Positions 18,006-26,164 of a stretch of 64,000 bases of DNA are shown one piece after another; position 1 is the first letter of the stretch; each line of letters starts with the position of its first letter. Below the pieces are notes generated by a model. The model was not told the origin of the DNA. It saw only the letters and a program-made list of their open reading frames with translations, and did not search any database. The stretch comes from SMWC01 sp045561055 (GTDB lineage Bacteria; Pseudomonadota; Gammaproteobacteria; Steroidobacterales; Rariloculaceae), in NCBI GenBank assembly GCA_045561055.1, contig JBJKYL010000010.1, positions 318,248 to 382,247 of the forward strand, given 5' to 3'. The position numbers and the translations under genes are program-made.

Positions 18006-19423
18006 AAGAACGAATGGGGCGAATTCAATGTATCCACCTCGTCGGTATTGGAGGTGTTGGTATGAGTGGTATCGCTGAAGTTCTTATCAACCTTGGTTAT
18101 GACGTCCAGGGGTCGGACATCAGCGTAAACGAGACAACCAAAAGGCTCGTGTCGCTCGGAGTAAAATTTTTCTCCTCACATGACGCCGATAATATGCAAA
18201 ATGCTGACGTTGTTGTCGTCTCGAGTGCAATATCTAAGTCTAATCCGGAAATCGTCGAAGCAGACCGTCGTCGCATCCCCGTTGTGCAGCGTGCGGAGAT
18301 GCTAGCCGAACTCATGCGTTTCCGCTATGGCATCGCGGTAGCGGGTACACATGGAAAAACAACAACAACGAGTCTTGTCGCAAGCGTGCTCGCGGAAGCT
18401 GGGATGGATCCAACGTTCGTGGTCGGTGGCCGTCTCGTTAGTGCTGATGCCAACGCGCGATTGGGGTCTGGTCGTTATCTGGTAGCAGAAGCAGACGAGA
18501 GCGATGCTTCTTTTTTACATCTGCAACCGATGATCGCGGTTGTAACAAACATCGACGCCGATCATCTGACAAGCTATGAGGGAGAACTTAGGCGGCTGAA
18601 GGAGGGATTTAATGATTTTTTACACAACCTCCCTTTTTATGGGTTAGCGGTAATGTGTGCTGACGACGAAAACACTTGCGAGATAACAGCGAAACTTAGT
18701 CGTCGCGTAGTGACCTACGGTTTTTCGGAGGGGGCAGATGTTCAGGCTCGCAATGCTCGCGCAGTTGGTTTAGGAACTTCATTTGAAGTACATAGGCGCG
18801 ATCACAAGCCGTTCGAGTTGACACTCAATTTGCCGGGTCGGCATAACGTTCTGAACGCGCTAGCGGCTGTAGCCGTAGCGGCGGAACTAAATATCGACGA
18901 TAGGGCTATTCTTGCTGCGTTCGAGGAGTTTTCAGGCATTGATCGGCGTTTTCAGGTGCTCGGTAGAGTAACGACGCCGAACGGTATGGTGACTTTTGTC
19001 GACGATTACGGACACCATCCGACTGAGATTGCAGCCACGGTCGCAGCCGTTCGCGAGACTTGGCCCGAGCATCGGCTTGTTGTCGCATTCCAGCCACATC
19101 GCTACACGCGTACGCACGAACTTTTCGATGATTTCACCCAAGTGCTTTCGAAGGTAGATGTTTTGCTGCTCACTGAGATCTACGCGGCCGGAGAGGCGCC
19201 TATCGCTGGAGCTGAAGGGCGTTCTCTGGCAAGGGCTGTGCGCGCACGCGGCTTAGTCGAACCGATCTTTGTTGAAAATTTGGAGGCGCTGGCCACTGCG
19301 CTCGCGGAAGTTGTGCGAGACGGTGATGTCGTATTAACACTGGGGGCCGGCAGTATAGGGACAATCGTTCAAACTTTACCCAAACGTTTGGCGACGAGTA
19401 TACCTATCGAGGTCAAGGGGTGA
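18002..19423 (+). CDS. murC: UDP-MurNAc:L-alanine ligase MurC
   Basis: A 473-residue Mur ligase: H-L-V-G-I-G-G-V-G-M-S-G-I-A near residue 10, the ATP loop G-T-H-G-K-T-T-T-T near 116, E-A-D-E-S-D-A-S-F, N-I-D-A-D-H-L, G-R-H-N-V-L-N-A-L and D-D-Y-G-H-H-P-T-E in the C-terminal domain. It adds L-Ala as the first stem residue. The ATG at 18002 overlaps the murG stop; the upstream in-frame start at 17975 is not supported. The next gene, murB, starts with a GTG overlapping the stop. Confidence 0.97.
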   Translation: MKERMGRIQCIHLVGIGGVGMSGIAEVLINLGYDVQGSDISVNETTKRLVSLGVKFFSSHDADNMQNADVVVVSSAISKSNPEIVEADRRRIPVVQRAEMLAELMRFRYGIAVAGTHGKTTTTSLVASVLAEAGMDPTFVVGGRLVSADANARLGSGRYLVAEADESDASFLHLQPMIAVVTNIDADHLTSYEGELRRLKEGFNDFLHNLPFYGLAVMCADDENTCEITAKLSRRVVTYGFSEGADVQARNARAVGLGTSFEVHRRDHKPFELTLNLPGRHNVLNALAAVAVAAELNIDDRAILAAFEEFSGIDRRFQVLGRVTTPNGMVTFVDDYGHHPTEIAATVAAVRETWPEHRLVVAFQPHRYTRTHELFDDFTQVLSKVDVLLLTEIYAAGEAPIAGAEGRSLARAVRARGLVEPIFVENLEALATALAEVVRDGDVVLTLGAGSIGTIVQTLPKRLATSIPIEVKG

Positions 19424-20346
19424 GTGCGGCGATGAATTTTTGTGCAGGGGTGGCAGAACTTCAACACAACGAGCCAATGAGTCGGCATACGTCATGGCGT
19501 GCAGGAGGGCCGGCTGATCTGTTTTTTAAACCTGAGAGTGTCGAGTCGTTACAAAATTTTCTTAATGAGCTTTCGGTGGAGACGCCGTTGCACTGGGTAG
19601 GATTAGGGTCGAATCTTCTTGTTCGCGACGGTGGTGTTCGTGGTGCGGTAATTTGCACATTAAAACTACCAGCCGGGATCAGTCGCATTAACTCGACAGA
19701 AGTAGAAGTTGGCGCAGGCACGCCTTGCGCAATTTTTGCGCGTCAATGCGTGCGCTGGAGGCTTGGTCCTGCCGTTTTCTTTGCCGGAATACCCGGGACT
19801 ATAGGAGGTGCTTTGGCGATGAATGCGGGCGCATTCGGTAGTGAGACCTGGGATCATGTTGAGAGAGTGGATACGATTGATCGCAGTGGTGAACGACGCA
19901 GCCGCACCGCTAAAGAGTTCGAAGTCGGTTACCGCTCGATCAATGGTGCACCGCAGGAATGGTTTCTCTCCGCAACATTCTCATTGGGACCAGATGAGGC
20001 CGCTAGCATGGGTGACGTTAAGCGGTTACTGCGAAAGAGGGGGGCTACTCAGCCGCTCGGCAAACTCAGTTGCGGTTCCGTGTTTCGAAATCCGCCTGGC
20101 CAGTTTGCGGCGCAACTAATAGAACAAGCTGGTTTGAAGGGTGCGACGAGCGGCGATGCAATAGTGTCAGATAAGCATGCTAATTTCATTATAAATCGGG
20201 GCTCGGCGACAGCGGCCGATATTGAGTCATTGATTGGGCTAGTTCGGGATTCTGTTGCCGAATTTTCGGGTACGACGCTTGAGCCCGAAGTTCGCATTAT
20301 CGGTGAGTTATCGGTGGGCCCTGTTTTAGGAGATGAAGGAGAGTGA
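19420..20346 (+). CDS. murB: UDP-N-acetylenolpyruvoylglucosamine reductase MurB
   Basis: A 308-residue FAD enzyme that reduces the enolpyruvyl group made by MurA. The FAD-binding part has H-T-S-W-R-A-G-G-P-A-D near residue 23, G-L-G-S-N-L-L-V-R-D-G-G, and F-F-A-G-I-P-G-T-I-G-G-A-L-A-M-N-A-G. The substrate part has the catalytic S-C-G-S-V-F-R-N-P and K-G-A-T-S-G-D-A-I-V-S-D-K-H-A. The length and the G-S-V-F-R-N-P form are those of type II MurB, unlike the longer type I enzyme of E. coli. It follows murC directly, a place where other genomes have murB-ddl. Confidence 0.96.
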   Translation: MSAAMNFCAGVAELQHNEPMSRHTSWRAGGPADLFFKPESVESLQNFLNELSVETPLHWVGLGSNLLVRDGGVRGAVICTLKLPAGISRINSTEVEVGAGTPCAIFARQCVRWRLGPAVFFAGIPGTIGGALAMNAGAFGSETWDHVERVDTIDRSGERRSRTAKEFEVGYRSINGAPQEWFLSATFSLGPDEAASMGDVKRLLRKRGATQPLGKLSCGSVFRNPPGQFAAQLIEQAGLKGATSGDAIVSDKHANFIINRGSATAADIESLIGLVRDSVAEFSGTTLEPEVRIIGELSVGPVLGDEGE

Positions 20347-21140
20347 AACGTGCGAGGGTCAATCGGCGCAAGACCGCGAAGCAGCGGCAGTCGTCAATAC
20401 TACCGAAGGCTCGTATAAATTTCCGGGCTATATTGTTACCGTCGTTGCTGATTGCGTCGGTTGCGGGTGCGTTACTCGCTGGGCAGATACTATTGGATCG
20501 TCCGGTCGGCAAGCTACAGATCGAAGGTTCTTTTCAACGCGTGACGCCGATACAGGTGGAAGCGGCTGTTTCGCCGGTGCTGGGTTTTGGGTTCCTTTCG
20601 AGCGATCTCAGCGAGATCCGACAGCTTGTTTCGACGCTCGACTGGGTAGACGAAGTTGAAGTTGTGCGTATCTGGCCGGACACGCTTGTGGTGCGCATAT
20701 GGGAGCATGAGGCCGCCGCCCGCTGGGGCGATAAGGGATTGTTGAACACGCATGGCGTGCTATTCACCGACGAGTCGCGTTACGAATTTCCCGAACTGCC
20801 GCAGCTGATTGGACCGCATGGTGTTGAGTCTGAGGTAGCGAACCAATATCTGGTTCTTCGTGGACGTTTGGTTGAGTCCAATCTCTCTTTGGATACGTTA
20901 TCGATGGATGAACGGGGTGCTTGGTTGCTGAAACTCAATACGGGGCAGGAAGTTCGGTTCGGCCGGCGTGATGTCGAGCAACGCATCAATCGTTTTTTTG
21001 ATATAGCTGCGCCGGCGTTAGCATCGGATATGGATCGTGCCGAATACATCGACCTTCGCTATACAAATGGATTCTCTGTTGGTTGGCTAGACGACATGGC
21101 AATAAAGATTGCCGGACATAGGGAGGGCTCGGGTGGTTAA
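20343..21140 (+). CDS. ftsQ: cell division protein FtsQ
   Basis: A 265-residue bitopic protein: a basic cytoplasmic N-terminus (K-R-A-R-V-N-R-R-K), one membrane helix at about residues 28-48, a POTRA domain (L-Q-I-E-G-S-F-Q-R-V, later L-D-W-V-D-E-V-E-V-V-R-I-W-P-D-T-L-V-V-R) and the FtsQ domain ending near F-S-V-G-W. FtsQ bridges FtsL/FtsB and early divisome proteins. It starts with GTG overlapping the murB stop, and its last 8 bases overlap ftsA. Confidence 0.94.
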   Translation: MKRARVNRRKTAKQRQSSILPKARINFRAILLPSLLIASVAGALLAGQILLDRPVGKLQIEGSFQRVTPIQVEAAVSPVLGFGFLSSDLSEIRQLVSTLDWVDEVEVVRIWPDTLVVRIWEHEAAARWGDKGLLNTHGVLFTDESRYEFPELPQLIGPHGVESEVANQYLVLRGRLVESNLSLDTLSMDERGAWLLKLNTGQEVRFGRRDVEQRINRFFDIAAPALASDMDRAEYIDLRYTNGFSVGWLDDMAIKIAGHREGSGG

Positions 21141-22368
21141 ACGTAGTGACCGCAAGCTCATCGTTGGACTAGACATAGGTACGTCTAAAGTTGTCACGGT
21201 TGTCGGCGAGCTTGCTGCCGAGAATACTCTTGAAGTCATCGGTATCGGATCGAATCCTTCTCGGGGGCTGAAGCGTGGTGTCGTCGTTAATATCGAATCG
21301 ACGGTGCAGTCGATACAGCGCGCCGTAGAGGAGGCGGAACTAATGGCTGGTTGCGAGATTAATACCGTGTTTGCCGGTATCGCTGGCAGTCATGTCCGCA
21401 GTTTGAACTCCCACGGTATCGTCGCGATCCGTGACAAGGAAGTAAGCAGCGGTGATCTGGATAGGGTCATCGACGCTGCTAGAGCAGTCGCGATACCGGC
21501 CGACCAAAGAATTCTACACGTGTTGCCGCAGGAGTTTCTTATCGATTCGAACGAGGGTATCCGTGAGCCGATTGGCATGTCTGGGATTCGCTTGGAGGCG
21601 AAGGTTCACCTTGTGACCGGTGCTGTTAGTGCAGCTCAGAACATTGTGAAGTGTGTGCAGCGCTGTGGGCTGGATGTCGAAGATGTAGTCCTCGAGCAGC
21701 TTGCATCGAGTTACTCTGTGCTCACAGAAGACGAGAAGGAGCTTGGAATCTGCATCGTTGATACTGGCGGGGGTACAACGGATATTGCTGTTTTTCGTGG
21801 AGGGGCGATTCAACACACGGCAGTCATACCGATAGCGGGGGATCAGGTTACTAATGATATCGCTGTCTCATTGCGTACGCCGACTCAGTATGCCGAAGAA
21901 ATTAAGATTAAGTACGCTTGTGCACTGTCGCAACTCGCTAACCCTGACGAAACGATTGAGGTGCCAAGTGTCGGTGACCGGCCGCCGAGGCGTCTGGCGC
22001 GGCAAACTTTGGCTGAAGTCGTGGAACCGCGTTACGAAGAGCTATTTTCGCTTGTACGTGACGAGCTTCGGCGTTCCGGGTTCGAGGAACTGATTGCTGC
22101 GGGAGTCGTACTGACGGGAGGCAGCTCAAAGATGGAAGGCGCCGTTGAGTTAGCGGAAGAAATTTTTCACATGCCTGTTCGTTTGGGGCTCCCGCAATAT
22201 GTTGAGGGTTTAGTCGATGTTGTACGAAACCCGATCCACGCTACGGCGGTGGGACTACTCTTGTACGGGAAGGAAGCGGTTGAGGCACAAGTTGATGCAT
22301 CAGCATCACAGGTAGGAGTTTCCGGAGCTTTCGGACGGATGAAAGCCTGGTTTCAAGGGAATTTTTGA
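21133..22368 (+). CDS. ftsA: cell division protein FtsA (actin-like)
   Basis: A 411-residue actin-fold ATPase that ties FtsZ to the membrane. The phosphate-1 loop V-G-L-D-I-G-T-S-K is at about residues 9-17, V-D-T-G-G-G-T-T-D-I-A is the second phosphate loop, and G-V-V-L-T-G-G-S-S-K-M near 330 completes the nucleotide site. The C-terminus R-M-K-A-W-F-Q-G-N-F is the amphipathic membrane-targeting helix. The GTG at 21133 has GGGAGG just upstream and fits homologues; the upstream frame opening at 21109 is inside ftsQ. Confidence 0.96.
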   Translation: MVKRSDRKLIVGLDIGTSKVVTVVGELAAENTLEVIGIGSNPSRGLKRGVVVNIESTVQSIQRAVEEAELMAGCEINTVFAGIAGSHVRSLNSHGIVAIRDKEVSSGDLDRVIDAARAVAIPADQRILHVLPQEFLIDSNEGIREPIGMSGIRLEAKVHLVTGAVSAAQNIVKCVQRCGLDVEDVVLEQLASSYSVLTEDEKELGICIVDTGGGTTDIAVFRGGAIQHTAVIPIAGDQVTNDIAVSLRTPTQYAEEIKIKYACALSQLANPDETIEVPSVGDRPPRRLARQTLAEVVEPRYEELFSLVRDELRRSGFEELIAAGVVLTGGSSKMEGAVELAEEIFHMPVRLGLPQYVEGLVDVVRNPIHATAVGLLLYGKEAVEAQVDASASQVGVSGAFGRMKAWFQGNF

Positions 22369-22389
22369 GGTTTTGGATAAGGAGTCTGG

Positions 22390-23535
22390 ATGATGTTCGA
22401 ATTAATGGATGGGCATGCGGAAACTGCGGTAATTAAAGTTATGGGAATCGGTGGTGGTGGCGGAAACGCTGTAGGGCATATGTTGGCATCCGGGATTGAA
22501 GGCGTAGATTTTATCTGCGCAAACACAGACGCTCAGGCACTGAAAAGTGCCAGAGTAAAGACGGGCATACAGATCGGTTGCAATATTACTAAAGGTCTGG
22601 GCGCTGGCGCTAATCCCGAGATTGGACGACAAGCCGCGATGGAGGACCGCGACAGGATCCAGGAAGTCGTTGAGGGTGCGGATATGCTGTTTTTAACAGC
22701 TGGGCTCGGCGGCGGAACGGGAACGGGAGCTGCGCCGGTCGTTGCGCAGTTAGCGAAAGAGCTAGGTGTTTTAACCGTCGCTGTGGTTACTAAGCCGTTC
22801 ACGATGGAAGGCGGTAAGCGTATGCATATTGCGGATCAAGGAATTGCTGAACTTTCTCGCTATGTTGACTCACTAATAACGATACCGAATGAGAAGCTCT
22901 TAACTGTTCTTGGGCCAGAAACGACGTTACTCGATGCGTTTAAGGCAGCTAACCAGGTGCTGCAGGGCGCCGTCCAGGGTATTGCTGAGCTTATCACGCG
23001 TCCCGGACTTATTAACGTCGATTTTGCAGACGTTAGAACCGTAATGTCGGAAATGGGTATGGCTATGATGGGATCAGGAGTCGCAAGTGGTGATGGGCGG
23101 GCGCGTGAGGCAGCGGAGGCCGCGATCTCGAGTCCGTTGCTCGAGGATGTCAATTTGGCTGGAGCGAATGGTGTTCTTGTCAACGTCACGGCCGGCACGG
23201 ATCTTTCGATCGGCGAATTCCAGGAGGTGGGTTTGACCGTCAAACATTTCGCTTCCGATGAGGCCACGGTAGTCGTCGGTACCGTGATTGATCCGGATAT
23301 GGCAGGAGAGATTCGTGTTACTGTTGTTGCGACCGGATTGGGTCAAGCTACGGGCGTGGCAGACGTGCCCGTAAAAGTTGTCCGGCGAACTGCATCCGGT
23401 GAGCCCAACTACGCGGAGCTCGACAAGCCCGCAGTGCAGAGAAAGCAAGCAGTCGGCGACGGTATGATGCCGCCAACCGAAGAACTTGAGGATATGCTAG
23501 ATATACCAGCATTTCTGCGCAGGCAGGCCGACTAG
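22390..23535 (+). CDS. ftsZ: cell division GTPase FtsZ
   Basis: A 381-residue tubulin homologue that forms the Z ring. It has G-I-G-G-G-G-G-N-A-V near residue 20, N-T-D-A-Q-A-L near 45, the tubulin signature G-G-G-T-G-T-G-A-A-P-V near 107, and the synergy loop N-V-D-F-A-D-V-R near 207. The conserved C-terminal peptide D-I-P-A-F-L-R, which binds FtsA, ZipA and ZapD-type partners, is present at the very end. GGAG precedes the start; two ATGs are adjacent at 22390 and 22393. It is the last gene of the dcw run. Confidence 0.98.
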   Translation: MMFELMDGHAETAVIKVMGIGGGGGNAVGHMLASGIEGVDFICANTDAQALKSARVKTGIQIGCNITKGLGAGANPEIGRQAAMEDRDRIQEVVEGADMLFLTAGLGGGTGTGAAPVVAQLAKELGVLTVAVVTKPFTMEGGKRMHIADQGIAELSRYVDSLITIPNEKLLTVLGPETTLLDAFKAANQVLQGAVQGIAELITRPGLINVDFADVRTVMSEMGMAMMGSGVASGDGRAREAAEAAISSPLLEDVNLAGANGVLVNVTAGTDLSIGEFQEVGLTVKHFASDEATVVVGTVIDPDMAGEIRVTVVATGLGQATGVADVPVKVVRRTASGEPNYAELDKPAVQRKQAVGDGMMPPTEELEDMLDIPAFLRRQAD

Positions 23536-23706
23536 CTGTATTCACCATCTATCAAACGGTTTTTGGCACAGGGGGCGCAGTGACTTGTTGCTGATGCGGT
23601 AATATGGTGGCGTTTCTGGCTGTTTATGGGGACAATTAAGCTATCTAATAATGGTTTTCAATAACGGTATAGGGCTTAACTCCGCTTTGCTCAAGGTCTG
23701 CATTTG

Positions 23707-24618
23707 ATGAAACAACGGACTCTGAAAGAATCAATACGCGCTACAGGTATAGGTTTACATGGTGGTGAGAAGGTATATATGAACCTTCGGCCGGCGCCGG
23801 TTAACGCCGGGATTATATTTCGGCGTGTCGATCTCGACATCCCTGTAGATATTCCCGCCACCGCCCTTAATGTAACGCAGACAAACCTCGGTACGACGCT
23901 TGAACGTGATGGTGCCAAGGTGGCGACAGTTGAGCATCTACTGTCCGCGATGGCTGCGCTCGGTATCGATAACGCCTTCATTGATTTAACCGCAGCGGAA
24001 GTACCAATTATGGACGGCAGTGCCGCGCCCTTTGTCTTTCTCCTACAGTCGGCCGGTATTGAGGAGCAATCCGCACCCAAGCGCTTCATTCGGATTCGCA
24101 AGCGAGTAGAGGTCGAGGATGGCGACAAGTGGGCGCGTCTAATGCCATACGATGGTTTCCGTGTGCAATTCGAGATCGATTTCGACCATCCAGTTCTACG
24201 TAAGCATCGCCAGACGGCAACTTTAGACTTTTCGACGACTGCGTTTCTCAAGGAGATTAGCCGAGCGCGGACCTTCGGGTTCCTGCGCGATCTCGAGATG
24301 CTACGTGACCAGGACTTAACCTTGGGCGGCGGACTCGACAATGCCATCGTTATGGATGAATTTAGGGTCCTGAATGAAGATGGTCTGCGTTTTCGAGACG
24401 AGTTCGTGCGCCATAAGATTCTCGACGCTGTGGGCGATCTTTACCTTATGGGTGGTTGCCTCGTAGGCGAATTTAACGGCTTCAAATCCGGCCATGAGCT
24501 TAACAATAAACTTCTCAGGGAGCTCATAGAGCAACCGGAGTGTTACGAGGAAATCGTCTTTAACGACGCAAATGTCTCACCAGTCGCTTATCAGCTCGTC
24601 CCGGAGCTATCCGACTGA
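23707..24618 (+). CDS. lpxC: UDP-3-O-acyl-N-acetylglucosamine deacetylase LpxC
   Basis: A 303-residue zinc deacetylase, the committed step of lipid A synthesis. Starts K-Q-R-T-L-K-E-S-I-R-A-T-G-I-G-L-H-G-G; V-E-H-L-L-S-A carries one zinc histidine near residue 78; R-A-R-T-F-G-F, K-I-L-D-A-V-G-D-L with the other metal ligands, and S-G-H-E-L-N-N-K-L with the catalytic histidine follow. A TTG directly before the ATG extends the open frame by one codon. It has its own 171-base upstream gap after ftsZ, so a separate promoter is likely. Its end overlaps the opposing dciA gene. Confidence 0.97.
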   Translation: MKQRTLKESIRATGIGLHGGEKVYMNLRPAPVNAGIIFRRVDLDIPVDIPATALNVTQTNLGTTLERDGAKVATVEHLLSAMAALGIDNAFIDLTAAEVPIMDGSAAPFVFLLQSAGIEEQSAPKRFIRIRKRVEVEDGDKWARLMPYDGFRVQFEIDFDHPVLRKHRQTATLDFSTTAFLKEISRARTFGFLRDLEMLRDQDLTLGGGLDNAIVMDEFRVLNEDGLRFRDEFVRHKILDAVGDLYLMGGCLVGEFNGFKSGHELNNKLLRELIEQPECYEEIVFNDANVSPVAYQLVPELSD

Positions 24619-24893
24619 TCGGTTTGGGGTAGTACCCGGACATTTAGCCTTGCGGCGCCGAGTTCGTCGGCTCGATAGCGGACCCGAGCGGCCCAGGCTG
24701 AAGAATCCATCATCAGTAGGAGTTCGCCGTTCTCGGTAAGGCTGGCTGTGACGAGATGGGCGGCTTCTTCGACTGGAAGTAGCGCCCGAATTTGGGCTGT
24801 AAGCTTCTCTCGGCGGTGCGCTTCTGCGGCTAGATTCGCCAAACTCCCGGTCTCGAGTAGTTCCAAAAGAGATAGTGGACGCTGTTTGGTCAT
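24591..24893 (-). CDS. DUF721/DciA-like protein
   Basis: About 100 residues on the minus strand, converging on lpxC with a 28-base overlap. It begins M-T-K-Q-R-P-L-S-L-L-E-L-L and has the helical N-terminus plus a short beta part (L-L-M-M-D-S-S-A-W-A-A-R-V-R-Y) and V-R-V-L-P near the end, the pattern of DUF721 proteins. Some members, called DciA, help load the replicative helicase DnaB in bacteria lacking DnaC. A DUF721 gene next to lpxC/secA is common in Gammaproteobacteria. The open frame extends to 24974, but the ATG at 24893 fits the family start. Confidence 0.75.
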   Translation of the reverse strand: MTKQRPLSLLELLETGSLANLAAEAHRREKLTAQIRALLPVEEAAHLVTASLTENGELLLMMDSSAWAARVRYRADELGAARLNVRVLPQTDQSDSSGTS

Positions 24894-25147
24894 GGGTCTG
24901 AGCCTGGTATCAACGTTTCCATAGCAGATGTTTGTATAGATAATATTTTTTGGGCATGCTTGGCAAGTAGGCAAGCATGAAACTCCCTATAGGCGTTCTA
25001 CCCAAAGCCCTAGATCTAAGGATCATGGGGTAACCGAGTGATAGTTTACAGATAAGGTTATAATTTCGCTGCAGCCAATGAGCGATAGCAATGTTCGGGC
25101 TGTGATAAGAATAGCCCCATATGAATGAGGGGACGGAGCAGCATCCC

Positions 25148-26068
25148 ATGGAATTGATTATTCTATCGAAGAATCGTGGCCGTTTAGGTCACTTAGAGCT
25201 GACCTCCCGGCGAGTCCGGTTTGGACTTGCAGGGCTTGTGCTGCTTGGTTGTGCGGGCGTCTTCTATGGCGGTTTCGTGGCCGCCACTAAATTCGGCTTG
25301 GCTAATCCCACCAATCAGATCGCTGATTGGCAGGCCAATATCGACGAGCAGAAAACAGAACTTTATAACACCCGTAAAGCGGTGATGAATAACCTCCATG
25401 CTCTTGCTTTGCGGTTAGGACAGATGAACTCTCACGTGGTGCGACTCGATGCGCTGGGACAGCGACTTACGCAAATGGCGGGTTTCGAAGATGGCGAATT
25501 TAATTTTACGGTGCCACCTTCTCTGGGGGGGCCCGAGGAAATCCTGACGCGAGATGATATGAATCAGGTTTCTGGACTGTTCTCGGCACTAGATGAGCTG
25601 GATAGCCAGCTCACTAACCGCCAGCAACAGCTCCGCATACTTGAAGGCTTGCTCCTTAATCGCAAACTTCAGGATGAGGTTCATCCTGAGGGCAGGCCTA
25701 TTTCCTCGGGTTACATCTCATCAGGTTTTGGCAATCGCATGGATCCGTTCACGGGTCGTGTGGCCTTTCACGAGGGAATTGACTTTGCGGGGAAGGAAGG
25801 CACAGATGTGGTTGCGGTTGCTTCGGGCGTTGTGACCTGGTCAGGTAATCGTTATGGTTACGGTAAGATCGTAGAGATCACTCATGGTAATGGTTACGTG
25901 ACTCTATACGCTCATAACGCTGAGAACTTTGTCGCAGTTGGAGATACTATAAAACGTGGAGAAATCATCGCTTCGATGGGCTCTACGGGACGCGCAACCG
26001 GACCGAACTTGCATTTCGAAGTTTTACGGAATGGCAGAGTTGTAGACCCCTTGACCTATATTAACTAG
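25148..26068 (+). CDS. M23-family peptidase-like envelope protein
   Basis: A 306-residue protein with one N-terminal membrane helix (about 22-44), a coiled-coil region (about 55-165), and a LytM/M23 domain (about 180-300). The domain keeps H-E-G-I-D-F-A-G (zinc His and Asp) and L-Y-A-H-N, but the usual H-x-H reads N-L-H in T-G-P-N-L-H-F-E-V, so the first histidine is lost. It may be a weak endopeptidase or an amidase activator rather than a standard hydrolase. GGGGACGGAG precedes the ATG at 25148; an ATG at 25121 is an alternative. It lies before secA, where such genes are common in this class. Confidence 0.85.
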   Translation: MELIILSKNRGRLGHLELTSRRVRFGLAGLVLLGCAGVFYGGFVAATKFGLANPTNQIADWQANIDEQKTELYNTRKAVMNNLHALALRLGQMNSHVVRLDALGQRLTQMAGFEDGEFNFTVPPSLGGPEEILTRDDMNQVSGLFSALDELDSQLTNRQQQLRILEGLLLNRKLQDEVHPEGRPISSGYISSGFGNRMDPFTGRVAFHEGIDFAGKEGTDVVAVASGVVTWSGNRYGYGKIVEITHGNGYVTLYAHNAENFVAVGDTIKRGEIIASMGSTGRATGPNLHFEVLRNGRVVDPLTYIN

Positions 26069-26164
26069 CCCCCATATCTCGATAACTGATTTGTATTTGC
26101 CGGTCCCAAAGACCGTCATCGATCCGTAGAAAACGTAGCCTCAACTATTATCCAGGGATTCGGT

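Noticed and set aside
23691..24347. 218-codon minus-strand open frame opposite lpxC
   Set aside because: It lies wholly over the conserved lpxC gene, is rich in Arg/Ser and has no family motif; a shadow frame.
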